From the NCBI GenBank assembly GCA_025677835.1, contig JAIXMR010000009.1, forward strand, positions 248,001-312,000: a stretch of DNA of 64,000 bases, written 5' to 3'. Below, in pieces: positions 53,223 through 64,000 of this stretch. Positions within the stretch are counted from its first letter, which is position 1, and every line of letters starts with the position of its first letter. The position numbers and the translations under genes are program-made. The notes below the pieces were generated by a model, which saw only the letters and a list, made by a program, of their open reading frames with translations, was not told the origin of the DNA and did not search any database. The DNA comes from Sporodiniella umbellata. Taxonomy: Eukaryota; Mucoromycota; Mucoromycetes; Mucorales; Rhizopodaceae.

Positions 53223-55301
53223 TTTAATTTATTTGGGGTTTTTGCAACGTATGCGCATAGAGGAAAAACAAAAAAAAAACATTATTTATATGTTTTCTTT
53301 TGATAGATCCATTGTAAAGAGAGAGAAAATGAAAAGGCATAACAGTGTGTTTGGTTCAACAATGTCGCCACTCTTTGAAAAACTCAAAATAAATCTACTC
53401 TCCTACAAGCACGGAGTTTGTAGCTCTTTTAACAATGAAATTATTGTTTGCAAGAAAACTATACTCTTTGATTCTATGGATCATTGGCACACGTAGGCAT
53501 TTTTGCAACATCAGGGGCAAAAAGACTATGTTTTCCTTTTTCTTAAAGTTTTTAAGTAATTATCAAAAACAGATTTAGTTCTATAAAAGGGACTTCCGCT
53601 CGGTTTCCCAGACTTGTTTGAAGATGTTCTTGATATGTTATACTTTTCGGAAAAATTGCTATTGGTTTATTTTTGGCATAGTTCCCATTTTCATGGATAA
53701 GTATACTTTATTTTCGTTCTACGGCAGCTGAGTTAGCAGCATAATACGTAAGATCGTTTGTGGCTCATGATACTAGAGCTAAAGATATATACATAAATGT
53801 AGGGTATTTCAGTTTACATGACGCCTTATGCTGCTTTGGGCCTTTTACTTTTGTTTGACTTTGATTTAGAGCCCTTTTTTTTTTTTGCGATATTTTTTTT
53901 TGCTATTAATAAAAACCAAGTAATTGTGAATCGAATTATCCTCTAGACTACATCCGTGTTTCTAAAGAAACCTTGATTATCTTTAAAGCAAAGTCTTTTC
54001 TTAAAAATCTTGAGATGAGCATGGTGTTGGATTGCGAAAAAGCTTTTAAAAGAAAAGTAAAACCAGATAGTCCTTATGGATTTCTGAAAGGCTACCACAA
54101 TGGCCAGTTAATAGTTTGAAGCATTGTTTGAAGCATTTCTTTCTTCAGATAGAATACATACCAGATAATAGCTAGCCTGGTAACATTCATCTAAAGAGTG
54201 ACTCTACTGAAATTCTTTAAAGTCTATCTATTAGACTACAACTACCTAACAAAAAGCCAAGGATGGAGTAGTATTTATAAGCATTATCTTACAATATTGA
54301 GCTTATTCATGTTTTTTTAGCTTTCGCCTTTCGCAAAACAACCATTAAAAATTTACTAGTGGAACTAAACTATAAGGCGAATTTAGACCGAAAATTCTCA
54401 TGTGCTTTTTAGGAAGCAGCCTTGGTTCCTTTAGGGCTTTGGAATAATAAACCACAATACAACCGCCAGTTTGTTTATTTTTCTCAACAAAATTTAATTT
54501 GGTTCTTCAGTTCTAAATTTTAAATTTCCTATCTAATTATAGTTTTAGGTATAGAAAAGCTGAATTTTGGAAGAAAAACAAAAAGCGCTTCAAAAGCAAA
54601 CAAGAGCTTGTTGCCTCTTAGTTTCTCTAAATAAATATACTAGTTTTATAACAAGTTTCCTAGCCAAAACAAAAAAATGAATAAAAAAGCAATCCAAACA
54701 TATATATATTTAGGAAAGAACAAAAAGTTGCCTTTGAAGAGACTACGAACCAATTAAAAACCGAATACATGAAAGGATCAAGAGACAGCTAATTCATGTA
54801 TTAACAAGGTTTATATAAAGACTTTATTAGAAAAGACGCAAAAAAGTATTTTTAATCTTTATCAACATCAGATATTATAGATGATGGATACAGTATACAT
54901 TATTTCAAGAAATAAAACCTCTTCAAAGCTATGGGTATATCTCAGAGATTAACAGTAATACTAAATTATTTTTCCTCAGCTTTATCAAAAGAAAACACTG
55001 ATGGCGGAAGTATCAATTTCAAGTTATAGTTTATTCTCAAAACCTATATTATTTCTTGTCCTAAATAGGGAAAAATAGCATTTAGGGAAATTTTAGCAAT
55101 GACTGGGGTTGATGAACTTGGGATACACACAAAAGCAAAAAAAAATTAGCAAACTAACGGGTTCAAGATTCAATTTGACGTCAAGAATCGAGCCTTACTA
55201 CTTTTATTGTTATGGTCAGTATAATTATTCCTATTCTTTCACTTTTTCTTTAGATTTTCTTTTTTTTTTTTGTTTGTTTGTTTTTTTCTTAGAAAAAAGA
55301 C
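53223..55301. other. 2.1 kb gene-poor region
   Basis: AT-rich with no recognised motif. A 100-codon frame at 53194-53496 (+) overlaps the orphan gene promoter and lacks support. Confidence 0.5.
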
Positions 55302-56570
55302 ATGAGTACATCTGATAAATGGAAACAATCTAATATCAAAGGGCCAGTAGGCTCTCTTTCTGGAAACAAAAAAAATCAAAGATCAGAGATCCGGAGAAAT
55401 GTAGTAGATAAAATAGAGCTTCCACCAGATGCTATGGGGGATTTTTTTTCCAAAGGTCGAAACATGGGCGAGATATGCATTGACCCAATAGTGGTTTTTC
55501 CTCACACGAATAAACCTAAAGGATCGCGGCTTTCTGCTAGGCGCAAAGAAAGAGAGCAATGGGACCGTTTTTTTGATCCACAGCATACATTTGAAAACTT
55601 TACCCACCAAGTCACAAAACCAGCTATCAGTAGTTACTACTATAAAGGAAAATGGCCATTGAATCCAGAAGATATCGTTGGTCTTGCGCCTAAACAAACA
55701 AAGAAATTATCAAAACAAGCAAATACGGATGACGGTGCTTCAATTGCAAGCGCTATAGAGGAAGACGTTTATTTGATGCCCGCAGTACCCAACCCTACAT
55801 TACCCAACATGAAACATCTTATAAGGATGGGGAATATAAAAGATGCGGAAGAAGAGGAGAAAACTAAAGTTAGGGGCTTGAGTAGGCAACAAGGGTCAAT
55901 GCGACAGGTCGACATTATTCCTTGCCCTATGAAAGCTTCATATAACAGCAAGGCGGACGAAGCCATGTGGCAAGAGAGACTAGGCCTATTCAATGCTATT
56001 CAGCACCTTGTATTTAGTGAGATACAAGACGGTACCCATGGCAATCAGCACGAAAAGTCCAAAACAGCTCGAATACAGCGCCAGATCAAAGACAAAGCGG
56101 AAAAAATAAAAAAAGAAGCACATGTAGATAAAAAATACAATGACAGCAGAGAAACTGTTGTCGATGAAGAGATAAAAGATATGCATGTAAAAGAAATCAC
56201 TATAGACTTTCAAGGTTTCAAAGAAAAACACGCAACTATAGATGCAGTGGAGGCCCAGCAAGATAGACCATCCAGTCGACAGTCATTTTATCTCTTTGCA
56301 TTCGGATTTGTACTACCGCCACTCTGGCTACTCAACTTTTCTCTTGGTTTTAGAGCTTCAAACAACCAAACAGAAGCCAGTAAAGGCATAGACAAAAAAT
56401 GGAGAAAGTACTCGAGAAATGCATTCTGTATTGTTTTCTGCACTTTTGCAGTAACTGCTGTCATTATTATCGTTTCTCGGCCTGGAACAGTTGGCTTCAG
56501 ACAAAACAAAGGCTTTATTCAAGAAAACGTAGTATTGTTTGATGACGAAAGTCTTTCCCTAGATCTATAG
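55302..56570 (+). CDS. Uncharacterised protein with C-terminal double membrane segment
   Basis: A 422-residue, intron-free protein. The first 320 residues are hydrophilic, with WDRFFDPQHTFENFTHQVTK, YYYKGKWPLNPEDIVGLAP and several acidic stretches. Two membrane segments follow (SFYLFAFGFVLPPLWLLNF and AFCIVFCTFAVTAVIIIVS) separated by a basic loop, then a short tail ending in acidic residues. A tail-anchored hairpin in the ER or nuclear envelope is possible. No domain is recognised. The single exon is unusual here, since most nearby genes of this length have introns. Confidence 0.7.
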   Translation: MSTSDKWKQSNIKGPVGSLSGNKKNQRSEIRRNVVDKIELPPDAMGDFFSKGRNMGEICIDPIVVFPHTNKPKGSRLSARRKEREQWDRFFDPQHTFENFTHQVTKPAISSYYYKGKWPLNPEDIVGLAPKQTKKLSKQANTDDGASIASAIEEDVYLMPAVPNPTLPNMKHLIRMGNIKDAEEEEKTKVRGLSRQQGSMRQVDIIPCPMKASYNSKADEAMWQERLGLFNAIQHLVFSEIQDGTHGNQHEKSKTARIQRQIKDKAEKIKKEAHVDKKYNDSRETVVDEEIKDMHVKEITIDFQGFKEKHATIDAVEAQQDRPSSRQSFYLFAFGFVLPPLWLLNFSLGFRASNNQTEASKGIDKKWRKYSRNAFCIVFCTFAVTAVIIIVSRPGTVGFRQNKGFIQENVVLFDDESLSLDL

Positions 56571-57603
56571 AGGAATCTTAGCAACTAAAAAACTAAAAAA
56601 AAAAAACAGAAACAATAAAAGATTCCGTTTTTTTTTATGTTTACAATAACTTGATTCCTCAACGTTACAGATCAAGTCGGGAAAAGCTTTGTATGCTAGG
56701 CATGCGATCTTTTTTTTTAGGGACACTCGATGCATTTTAGAGTTTTAGGAAAATATATTTATCGGAAGTTACTTAAAAATAAATATACTCGCTGCTTTTT
56801 TTTTTTTTTTTTTTTTTTGGCAAAGTAAATTGTACACAACAAAGAAAGAAAAAGTTTTTGAAAACATAAAGATTATGTAGGTTATGTATGCTATCTCTTT
56901 GTACACTTTTGGAAGTTTGCTTTTACTGAAATACCTGACCACCGATATTTCAAAAAAGACTGTATATATTTAATCAGTATTCAACAGTAATAGTGAACGG
57001 CTCTGTTTACAAAATTAAAATTTCATTTTTTTGTTATATCAGCCTATTTTCTTCTATCTATAGAGCCTTTATTAAAAAAAAACTGTATGATACTGTCTAA
57101 AGTAATTACCTACAAATTGTTTAGTAGTCCTCAATTAGTAACCCAGGCGATTTTAAAAACGTGTACATTGTTTTCTATACTTACTAAAAGGATATAGGTA
57201 ATGATCGCATTTGGTAGTATATTCATTGTCATTTTTAAAAAAAAAGAGTTTTGAAGAGAATACCAAGGCTCAGCTTCAGGACCCAACGTCTAATGGTAAC
57301 ATTTGTCAACAAAGTACTCATCTCAACAGAGAAAGTAACACAAGCCAGAGAAACGGTCTTATTGAAAGGAGAAACACATTTTGACTACAAAAAAAAAAAA
57401 AAAAAAAAAAAAAGCAATTTAAAGTTGATTTAATCTGCGTACAACATTGTACAATACATAGCTTTTTTTGTAAAAAAAAAAAAAAAAAAGGGGGGGGATG
57501 CACACTTTATCTTTTTTTTTTTTGCTGTTGTGCAAAAGCCGCCGTTTTTTCCCAAATGAAGTAGCACTTTAAACAAAACCTGCCCTGGCTGCTTTTCAAA
57601 AAA

Positions 57604-57634
<31 letters not shown>

Positions 57635-59639
57635 CACATATACACATACGTACAATGGCGGCTACGAATACCCTTGGAGATATTCCAACAAAATAGAGCA
57701 ATCCATCAGAAACACTAAAAAATGCACTATTTTCAATCCAGGAATTGCATACAGTAAAAAATGTCCAAAGTAGATAAAAGGCAAGATACTTTACGTGGAT
57801 CACTTAAACTGTGTTTTAGCCTCAACAGTGAAAAGGAATACCTTTTAGTTAGCTATTTTGATTTTAACACATTCTTTATGTTTTGTAGCAAAAATACTCT
57901 TTAGACTGCTATTGTTCTTTGGTTCTATGGCGCCTCTCTTGTCTTTTTGGGCGTTTTCCATCGCAATATATAATTCGATTTAGTGTCATTTGAAAAATAT
58001 AGCGGTTTTTGTTTTCTTGGGGATTTTTTAATTATTTTATCAACAGAAACTTTTTTTTATATGTTTGAGTATTGTAAACTGCTGGTTTGACAAACCTATT
58101 ATCCAAGGTATTTTTTTCCCTCCTTTATTATAATATTTTCTTCGGTTTTTTTTTTAGCTCAGTTATTATCTCAATTACAATGCTTGGGTCTATGGTGTAT
58201 GCTAAGATACCATCTCGTCTTTAAAATAAAAAGTATATCTCGAAAGCTTGAAAAAAAAAAGACAATACAGGAATCAATTGAACTGAATCATGTCCTTTGA
58301 TTATCGTTTTTTTTTTTTTTTTTTTTTTTTTAACTGGCAGCCTTTTCATATATACAACTGCAAACTGTATCTACACGTAATCGACAATTACTTTTTTTTT
58401 TTTTGTAACCGAAAAAGTTTGCCTGTTGATTGTGTTACTGCAGTCCTGTAACGCAAGTTGGATATTTTAACAACTCAATAATGACTAGAGGCTCCACTAC
58501 TTGATAATTTTGGTGGTTTCTGTACACCAAACCGTCAAAATCATGTGAAATATCAACGCCACATTTTAAACATCTTGTGATAGAAAACTTTTGTATATAT
58601 AAATAATAAAAAAAGGCAAAACATGGCTTATGCTTGTCTGATAAGTAATGCAAAGAGAATAAAACTCAATATTGTACCATAGCTTATAGATTTTAAAGAT
58701 TAGAAAATCACCAGATATCACCTCGAGACTAAAAAAAAAAAAAAGCTTAAATAAAGCACGGTGAGCTAAAAAAACAATAGTGATCACATCTTTAGAATGT
58801 TTCCCAATTCTTTTTTTTTTCTGTGATCCCAAAAAAAAAAAAGAAAAAAAAAACTGTGTAATCGTCAGAGTGGATACGCATTGTGGGGAAACGTTCTTAA
58901 AATAACATCAGCTATCTTTTTTTCTTTTTCTTTAGAGTTTGATTTGTAAATGTACTTGTAATTTAGAAAACAGTAATCTTATAAAAATCTTTATGAGTGA
59001 TCTCTTCGCCTGCTATTATTTTACCTTTTTTTTTAAAAAGATACAAAGACTCGATTCTCTAGGAGTAAATACAAAAGATCTTCGTTTAAGGAGAGTTCCA
59101 AAGGATGTTTCCAAAACCAGCGTAGGTAGTCTCAAGTAAAAAGAAAGTTTATTGGCACAAAGATGGACGTGACTTGCGTTCAGTTATGACTCTTGTTGTG
59201 AGAATGGGCGGGTATTTCTAATTGCTTAAAGCCCTTTAAAGCAAACACTATAATAGTACGCGTTAAAAATAGCCAAACATTTGGCCCAAAAAAGATCTCG
59301 CCCATCCTTTCTTCACAAAAGCTCTCTATAGATGTATCTTGGCTCGGAAATCTCTAAATTTAGAGCTATTGTAACCTATACTTCAGACAACTCTTAACTA
59401 TCACTATATTAGTCTTTTTTTAGAAACTCGCCTTTAAAATTTGAAAAGGAAGTTCCCAATAAAGAGAAATTACATTGAGGTCAGGGGGGGGGATCTGGAT
59501 CCCTTCTTATACGAACGAGTGTATCATTTGTTTATAGATATATATATTTAAAAAAAAAAGAGATAAAAGATCAACGACTACTTAATAGAAATACTTTTTC
59601 TTTTTTTACTTATTTTTCTTTTAAACTGCACATTCATTT
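56571..59639. other. 3.1 kb gene-poor region
   Basis: Carries T/A runs (56799-56818, 57390-57412, 57470-57489, 57600-57620, 58308-58330), a CA microsatellite (57621-57638) and short open frames. The frame at 59041-59136 (+) reads RLDSLGVNTKDLRLRRVPKD and is preceded by an AG after an A run. It could be an isolated last exon or exon relic. A Cys-bearing frame at 58435-58653 (-) also lacks a partner. No gene can be supported. Confidence 0.5.
57621..57638. repeat. (CA)n microsatellite after A20 run
   Basis: Nine CA units directly following an A20 run at 57600-57620. Confidence 0.9.
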
Positions 59640-60632
59640 ATGTCTGACTATTTCCAGCAAAACCAGAATACTATGTACTATAGTAGTTTTGAACCTATTT
59701 CTACTTTTGATAATAGCTACATCTACGATCCAATGACGTATAATGCAGTACCAAACTTCCAACACCACCCAACCTATGCCACCCACAACTCTAATTTGTA
59801 TTCATGTCCTTCATACTCTTACTCATACAACAAAAGCCTTTTAAATTTTCAAGTCAACAACGATACTCTGTCTTGCACTTCCTCCATACAAACACCAGAA
59901 ATAGAACAGCATTCTTTCCCTTCCCAACTTTACTCCTATTCCTTTGATACGATACTCAGTCTGTCCCCACCAGGCCAAATAAAGGGCCTATACGAAGAAG
60001 AAGAAGAGCCAAATTGCTTCTACAGCCTACATTCTCAGAAACCAAAAACTTTTATCAAACCATCAAATTTATTAGAGGATCAAGAAAAGCCTTTGAAAAC
60101 CGATGCAAAAGCCAGATCAACTCAGTTGGTGGAAACAAAGAGTATCCCAAGCAAGAAAAAACCCAGTGGTAAGCATTTTTCGACTTTCCCGACAGCCAGC
60201 CAAAAGGACAAAAAACAACCGGACCCTGACCTGATGTTACCCTTTATTGCACACAAGAGCAACAAAGGCAACGTGGATAGTTTAGAGACATTTCCATGTA
60301 CCTTTCACGGCTGTCGTAAGGTATTCACTCGACCCTACAACCTCAAATCACACATGAAAACGCATTCCCCTGAACGACCTCACGCCTGTGTTTATGCCCC
60401 TTGTGATTGGAAATTCGTTAGGCTTCACGATTTAAAACGTCATGAATTACAACATACGAACGTGAAACCTTATCTGTGTACCTATTGTCAACGTCGCTTT
60501 GCAAGAAGTGATGCTTTACGCCGTCATTTGAAAGTAGATATTTCATGTTCCTTAGAACTTCAGAGAGACCCGTCTAGCTTTGAATTACCTCGTCGAGGTC
60601 GAAGAAAAGGAACTGCGACAAAAAAAAACTGA
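59640..60632 (+). CDS. C2H2 zinc-finger transcription factor
   Basis: A 330-residue, single-exon protein. The N-terminal half is rich in Tyr, Ser, Pro and Asn (putative activation region, [10 protein letters not shown]) with a short acidic block (EEEEEP). A basic, Lys-rich linker follows. Three C2H2 units lie at about residues 220-300: [39 protein letters not shown] and [18 protein letters not shown]. The last finger has an atypical last ligand (H...DISC). The first two have the longer C-x4-C spacing. The layout resembles fungal Crz1/Msn2-like or StuA-independent developmental factors, but no orthologue can be named. It stands alone between two large intergenic regions. Confidence 0.85.
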   Translation: MSDYFQQNQNTMYYSSFEPISTFDNSYIYDPMTYNAVPNFQHHPTYATHNSNLYSCPSYSYSYNKSLLNFQVNNDTLSCTSSIQTPEIEQHSFPSQLYSYSFDTILSLSPPGQIKGLYEEEEEPNCFYSLHSQKPKTFIKPSNLLEDQEKPLKTDAKARSTQLVETKSIPSKKKPSGKHFSTFPTASQKDKKQPDPDLMLPFIAHKSNKGNVDSLETFPCTFHGCRKVFTRPYNLKSHMKTHSPERPHACVYAPCDWKFVRLHDLKRHELQHTNVKPYLCTYCQRRFARSDALRRHLKVDISCSLELQRDPSSFELPRRGRRKGTATKKN

Positions 60633-60816
60633 CACTGTCATTATTACTAGGTTTTTTTTTTTTTATTTTTTATTTTTTTTTTATTTTTTTTATTGTGTTT
60701 TTATATTAAACGTTTTCATACACTGAAATTCTTTGTTTGGTTGCATTTCAAGACTTTTCCAAAAGAGTGTAATAGACTCTTTGGGTTGAAAAAAAAAAAA
60801 AAAAAAAAAAAAAGGG

Positions 60817-60862
<46 letters not shown>

Positions 60863-62133
60863 TTGGTGAAACTCGGTCAGTAATAATTACTAGCTTTGTG
60901 AGAGGAATTGTACCCCAGAAAGATCGATCGGCTTTTTGTATTCGTTCTGACAAACTATCAACGAGTGATTGAATGTTAAAGTAGAAAGACAATGAAGGGA
61001 CGAAACAAAATGGTGAAAACAAGCAAAAATAAAAATAAAGGGGGAGGGAATATTCATTTCGCGTTCTGTGACAGCGGTAAATTAAAACAAAGACAGACAT
61101 TGACTCTTGAAAGACATCTCTTTTTGGAGTCTATGTTTCATGTCACACCTGAAAAAAAGTAAAGCTAATGCAGCTACTTGAGCGCAAAAGATAAAAGAGG
61201 TTTGATAATTATGCTTTTTTGGATTGATAATGACGACACTACCTGCTAACTCAATAATGGGATTAAAACACAAGTAAAAAAAAAAAAAAAAAAAAGAAAA
61301 AAAAAACTAGAAATAGCATTTTATAATGCTAAGCTCTTATTTGTGAAAAAAAAAAAGTGATCCTTTCCAGCTTTGGAAAATAAAAACGAATATTAAATAA
61401 GAGAATGAATGACTGCCCGCTACATAAATGGACACTGGCACGTTTGTCTCTTCCTTGACCTGTAAAGATAAGTTTGAAATGGTTTTTGTTTGTGACAGTA
61501 AAGAAAACCATTTCAATCAGCCGCGGATAAAGTTCCTCGTTTAGCTTTTAGTCAAACATACTTTTTTTTTTTTTCTAAAAAGTCAGTTTGCCTTGAAACT
61601 TGACATGTTGAAATGCGCTATTGTCAACTTCTACATCGAACAGTTCAATGTCTTTGAATGTCTTTGAGTGCAGGGATCAATACATACAGAGCTTTTTTTT
61701 TTTTTTTTTTTTTTTAGTGATTAGAACACAAAGGGTTAAAGTTTTGCGTCACCTTAGGTCAATGTACGACCTGATGTATAAAAAAAGGGTCAGACATCAC
61801 ATGACATGAGACATCTTGGCTGGAAATCTCAGAATCTTTTGTATTTTCAACGTTGATCTTGTTGTACAACACTGCGCCGTCCCTCTCCTAGAAAAAGGTT
61901 AGAATAACCAATGACTGCGACCAAAGAGGGTTGTGCCGACAGACGCTAGAAAGGTTGAGATGGATCAAAAGTACAGTATTCGATGAAAAGAGACGAGCAT
62001 TTACGTTGGTATTGAGGATTATCAATGCAAAGGTTAGGACGACCTTTTTTTTCTTTGACGAGGGATGCTTTATACCATAGAAAAAGAATATATACATATA
62101 TATATACATATTTTATAGAAAAAATAAGATGGC
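60633..62133. other. 1.5 kb intergenic region
   Basis: Holds a GA microsatellite next to an A23 run (60789-60858), a T run (61691-61716) and 3' region of the NOL10 homologue. Short frames at 61082-61273 (-) and 61329-61511 (-) have no family motif. Confidence 0.55.
60819..60858. repeat. (GA)n microsatellite
   Basis: About 20 GA units following an A run and a short G run, 190 bp downstream of the zinc-finger gene stop. Confidence 0.9.
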
Positions 62134-64000
62134 TTATGGCCTCTTTTTATTAGACTTGTGTGTAAAAGACATCTCCATACCACCCAAAGCAGTGCGAGAT
62201 ACCTTGTGCCCTTCGCGCGATTTACGATGGCTTTCTGATTTTAATCTGGCACCAAACGATTTTTTGCCTTCGTTTCGATGAGCCATTTTACCATTTTCTG
62301 AGCCCATACGGAAATCTATCTTCTTTTTGGTCGTAGGACGTCGTATTGACTGGGATGACGAATAAGCCTTTTTGTTATCTCTGACCATCAATCCTCGTTC
62401 TTTTCGAATCTTGGAAACAATGTCGTCTTCGCTGTCCACCTCTTCTTCAGATACTTTAGTTTCCATTTCATCTAACACCAATGCATCCTCCTCATCTTCA
62501 TCCTCGTCGTCCGATGTAACGCGTTTTTGCTTAGCAATAGGATGCAACAGTTGATATTCTTTCGAACTCTCGTCGACCTGGAAATCTGGGTTGGCAAACA
62601 TATCTGAGAAACGGTTGTCTTGGAGCAATGTGCTCTTGCCGTGTTTTTTGTGTGCTTCCTCTGTCATCAGTTGTTTGGCCAGTGCCTTGTTGACAGCAGG
62701 CAGCTGTTTGACAGCACGAATACGGGATTCGCGCTCCTTGTCGATCTTTTCCTTGACAGTGCGTTGCTTGTAGTCGTCGTAGGCAAATGGGTTGGCGATC
62801 AATCTGGCCTTTTCGTACAGACGTAGATCGACAAAGAAACCGTGCATGTAAGCCTTGAGAACGTTGGTGCCCATGAGATGTTCGAGGTTGAGTCCGGTGA
62901 GTTCTTTGCGGGTGACAAACTTGTATTCGTCGTAGACGTCTCGGTTCGGGTTCTCTTCCATTTCTTCTGTCAGGTTTTCGAGGAAAGAGGCCCATCGAGG
63001 GGCAGGTCCAAGTTCGGGAATAAAGTAAGAGCCCATTTGGATCCCTTCGTTGGCTGTAAAGATCAGCCCGCTGTCTTCTACCACGGCAACGTCGTTGATG
63101 TCTGTCTCGGGCTCGATGGATGTAAAGTGTTTGCCGGTCTGGCGATCCCAGATCTTGACAATCTTACTGTCTGACACAATGAGCTTATCCCCTGTCGACT
63201 CGGTGTCTGCTGAAATTCCTTTGTGGAAATGGATCGTTCGGATAGGAAGGCCGTACTGATGGTCTTTGACCAGCGTGGGTACTGATGAACGTAAATCGTA
63301 AAGCAAGGTATGTCCTGTGGATGTACCGGCGGCCATGGTTAAGCCGTCCGGCCGGAATCTGAGCGCAGTGACTTCCAAAGGCGCACTGTCGTCTCGCCCG
63401 TAAGCTTCAGGGACCTCAAGATTGGAGAGGAGGCCCACACGCGATTTGGATCGAGGGTCCCATAGTTCGACTGTTCCCTTCGCTGTACCGAACCCAAACA
63501 GTTGATGGGCTGGATTGATCTGCACACAGTTGATGCCTTCCTCACAATCGGTCTGGATCGAATTCAGAAATCGCCCCTGATCTAGATTCAAACGGTATAC
63601 TTCAGAACCAGACGCACTCACCAAGAGATCGCATGAAGGAAAATGATAAGCGAGGTCTCGACCAAACTTGGGAATTCTTGTGCGGTAGTGAATCCCTCCT
63701 TGGGCATGAAGTTCGACGGATCGATCGTTTTGTAAAAGTGCTTGTTTTGTCCAATCGTCTGAGAGAATCTAGAAGGTCTATAAGAAAAAAAAAGGAGGAG
63801 GAGGGGAGATTTGAATAAACATACCTCAAAATTGAGTGTTTCTGCATCTGTGTGGCGTTCGAATTTCATAGACATGTCAGCATATTCAAATACTCTCATC
63901 TGTGGTTTATATGTTCCTGTGGCCACTACGTATTTTCCATCACGCGTTGTTTTAATACGATTAGAAGCTTCTGGGAATTCAAAGTCTTGAATAAGTTCAA
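62134..64000 (-). CDS. ENP2: NOL10/Enp2 WD40 ribosome-biogenesis factor, 5' end outside window
   Basis: 602 residues of an SSU-processome protein from exons 64000-63825 (partial) and 63768-62134, with a 56-nt intron. The N-terminal WD40 propeller includes FEFPEASNRIKTTRDGKYVV, ATGTYKPQMRVFEYADMSMK, DLRSSVPTLVKDHQYGLPIR, KIVKIWDRQTGKHF and SGLIFTANEG. The NOL10 region follows with YDEYKFVTRKELTGLNLEHL, and an acidic/basic C-terminal tail ends in KSNKKRP. Yeast Enp2 and human NOL10 act in early nucleolar 40S assembly. The match extends to the family's motif order and typical length of about 690-700 residues; the start codon is beyond the right edge of the window. Confidence 0.93.

Noticed and set aside
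57190..57199. ATATCCTTTT on the minus strand, a perfect U12-type AT-AC donor
   Set aside because: No flanking exon or U12 branch point (TTCCTTAAC-like) was found. In AT-rich DNA the match can be chance. Similar matches at about 45013 and 46287 also lack context.
58435..58653. Minus-strand frame with CLKCGVDISHDFDG
   Set aside because: Only one Cys pair, no partner exon and no known family, so not called.
62531..62995. 154-codon frame overlapping the NOL10 homologue on the same strand
   Set aside because: It is an alternate frame of a well-supported coding exon.

Overview
This 64 kb window is nuclear DNA from a filamentous fungus, most likely a member of Mucoromycota (the Mucorales/zygomycete lineage). 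The evidence is an AT-rich sequence crowded with long A and T homopolymers, genes split by many very short introns (about 43-110 nt, GTAAGT-type donors), two paralogous MGNKLS-type SAM methyltransferases (an arrangement I associate with this lineage), decayed IS630/Tc1-like transposases, and a gene for a U11/U12 minor-spliceosome protein, which most Dikarya lack. There is no operon logic. Genes lie on both strands, and all gene models below were rebuilt by hand from splice sites, reading phase and family motifs.

Left part (1-9.8 kb) is gene dense: the 3' half of a DIS3L-type exosome exonuclease (+), a small bHLH factor (+), a mitochondrial MCUR1/Fmp32-like protein (-), a ZMAT5/U11-U12 20K homologue (-), an Opi1-family repressor (+), a small orphan gene (-), a membrane neutral-sphingomyelinase-like EEP enzyme (+), a small winged-helix-like protein (-), a Rax1-like RGS membrane protein (+) and an Ecl1-like small zinc protein (-). 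The bHLH/Opi1 pair, with E-box and inositol-element-like sites upstream of the bHLH, Opi1, sphingomyelinase and (later) Spt23/Mga2 genes, suggests a lipid-regulation theme.

Middle part (12.9-41.9 kb): methyltransferase A, an NADP-dependent alkenal/one reductase, a Ser-rich basic protein with SxIP-type microtubule-tip motifs, a transposase relic, a GPI-type surface protein, a divergent CDK-like kinase, a universal-stress-domain protein, methyltransferase B, a pyruvate/branched-chain dehydrogenase kinase, an acyl-CoA oxidase, an Spt23/Mga2-like IPT factor that lacks the usual ankyrin and membrane-anchor part, an FGGY sugar kinase, and a DH-only RhoGEF.

Right part (41.9-64 kb) is sparser: a transposase relic, TMA7, a Sel1-repeat protein, a small membrane protein, a 4'-phosphopantetheinyl transferase, two orphans, a C2H2 zinc-finger factor and the 3' part of NOL10/Enp2. 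Gene-poor stretches of 1-4 kb hold mostly microsatellites, homopolymers and perfect T(n)A(n) palindromes. No CRISPR array, rRNA or convincing tRNA was seen.
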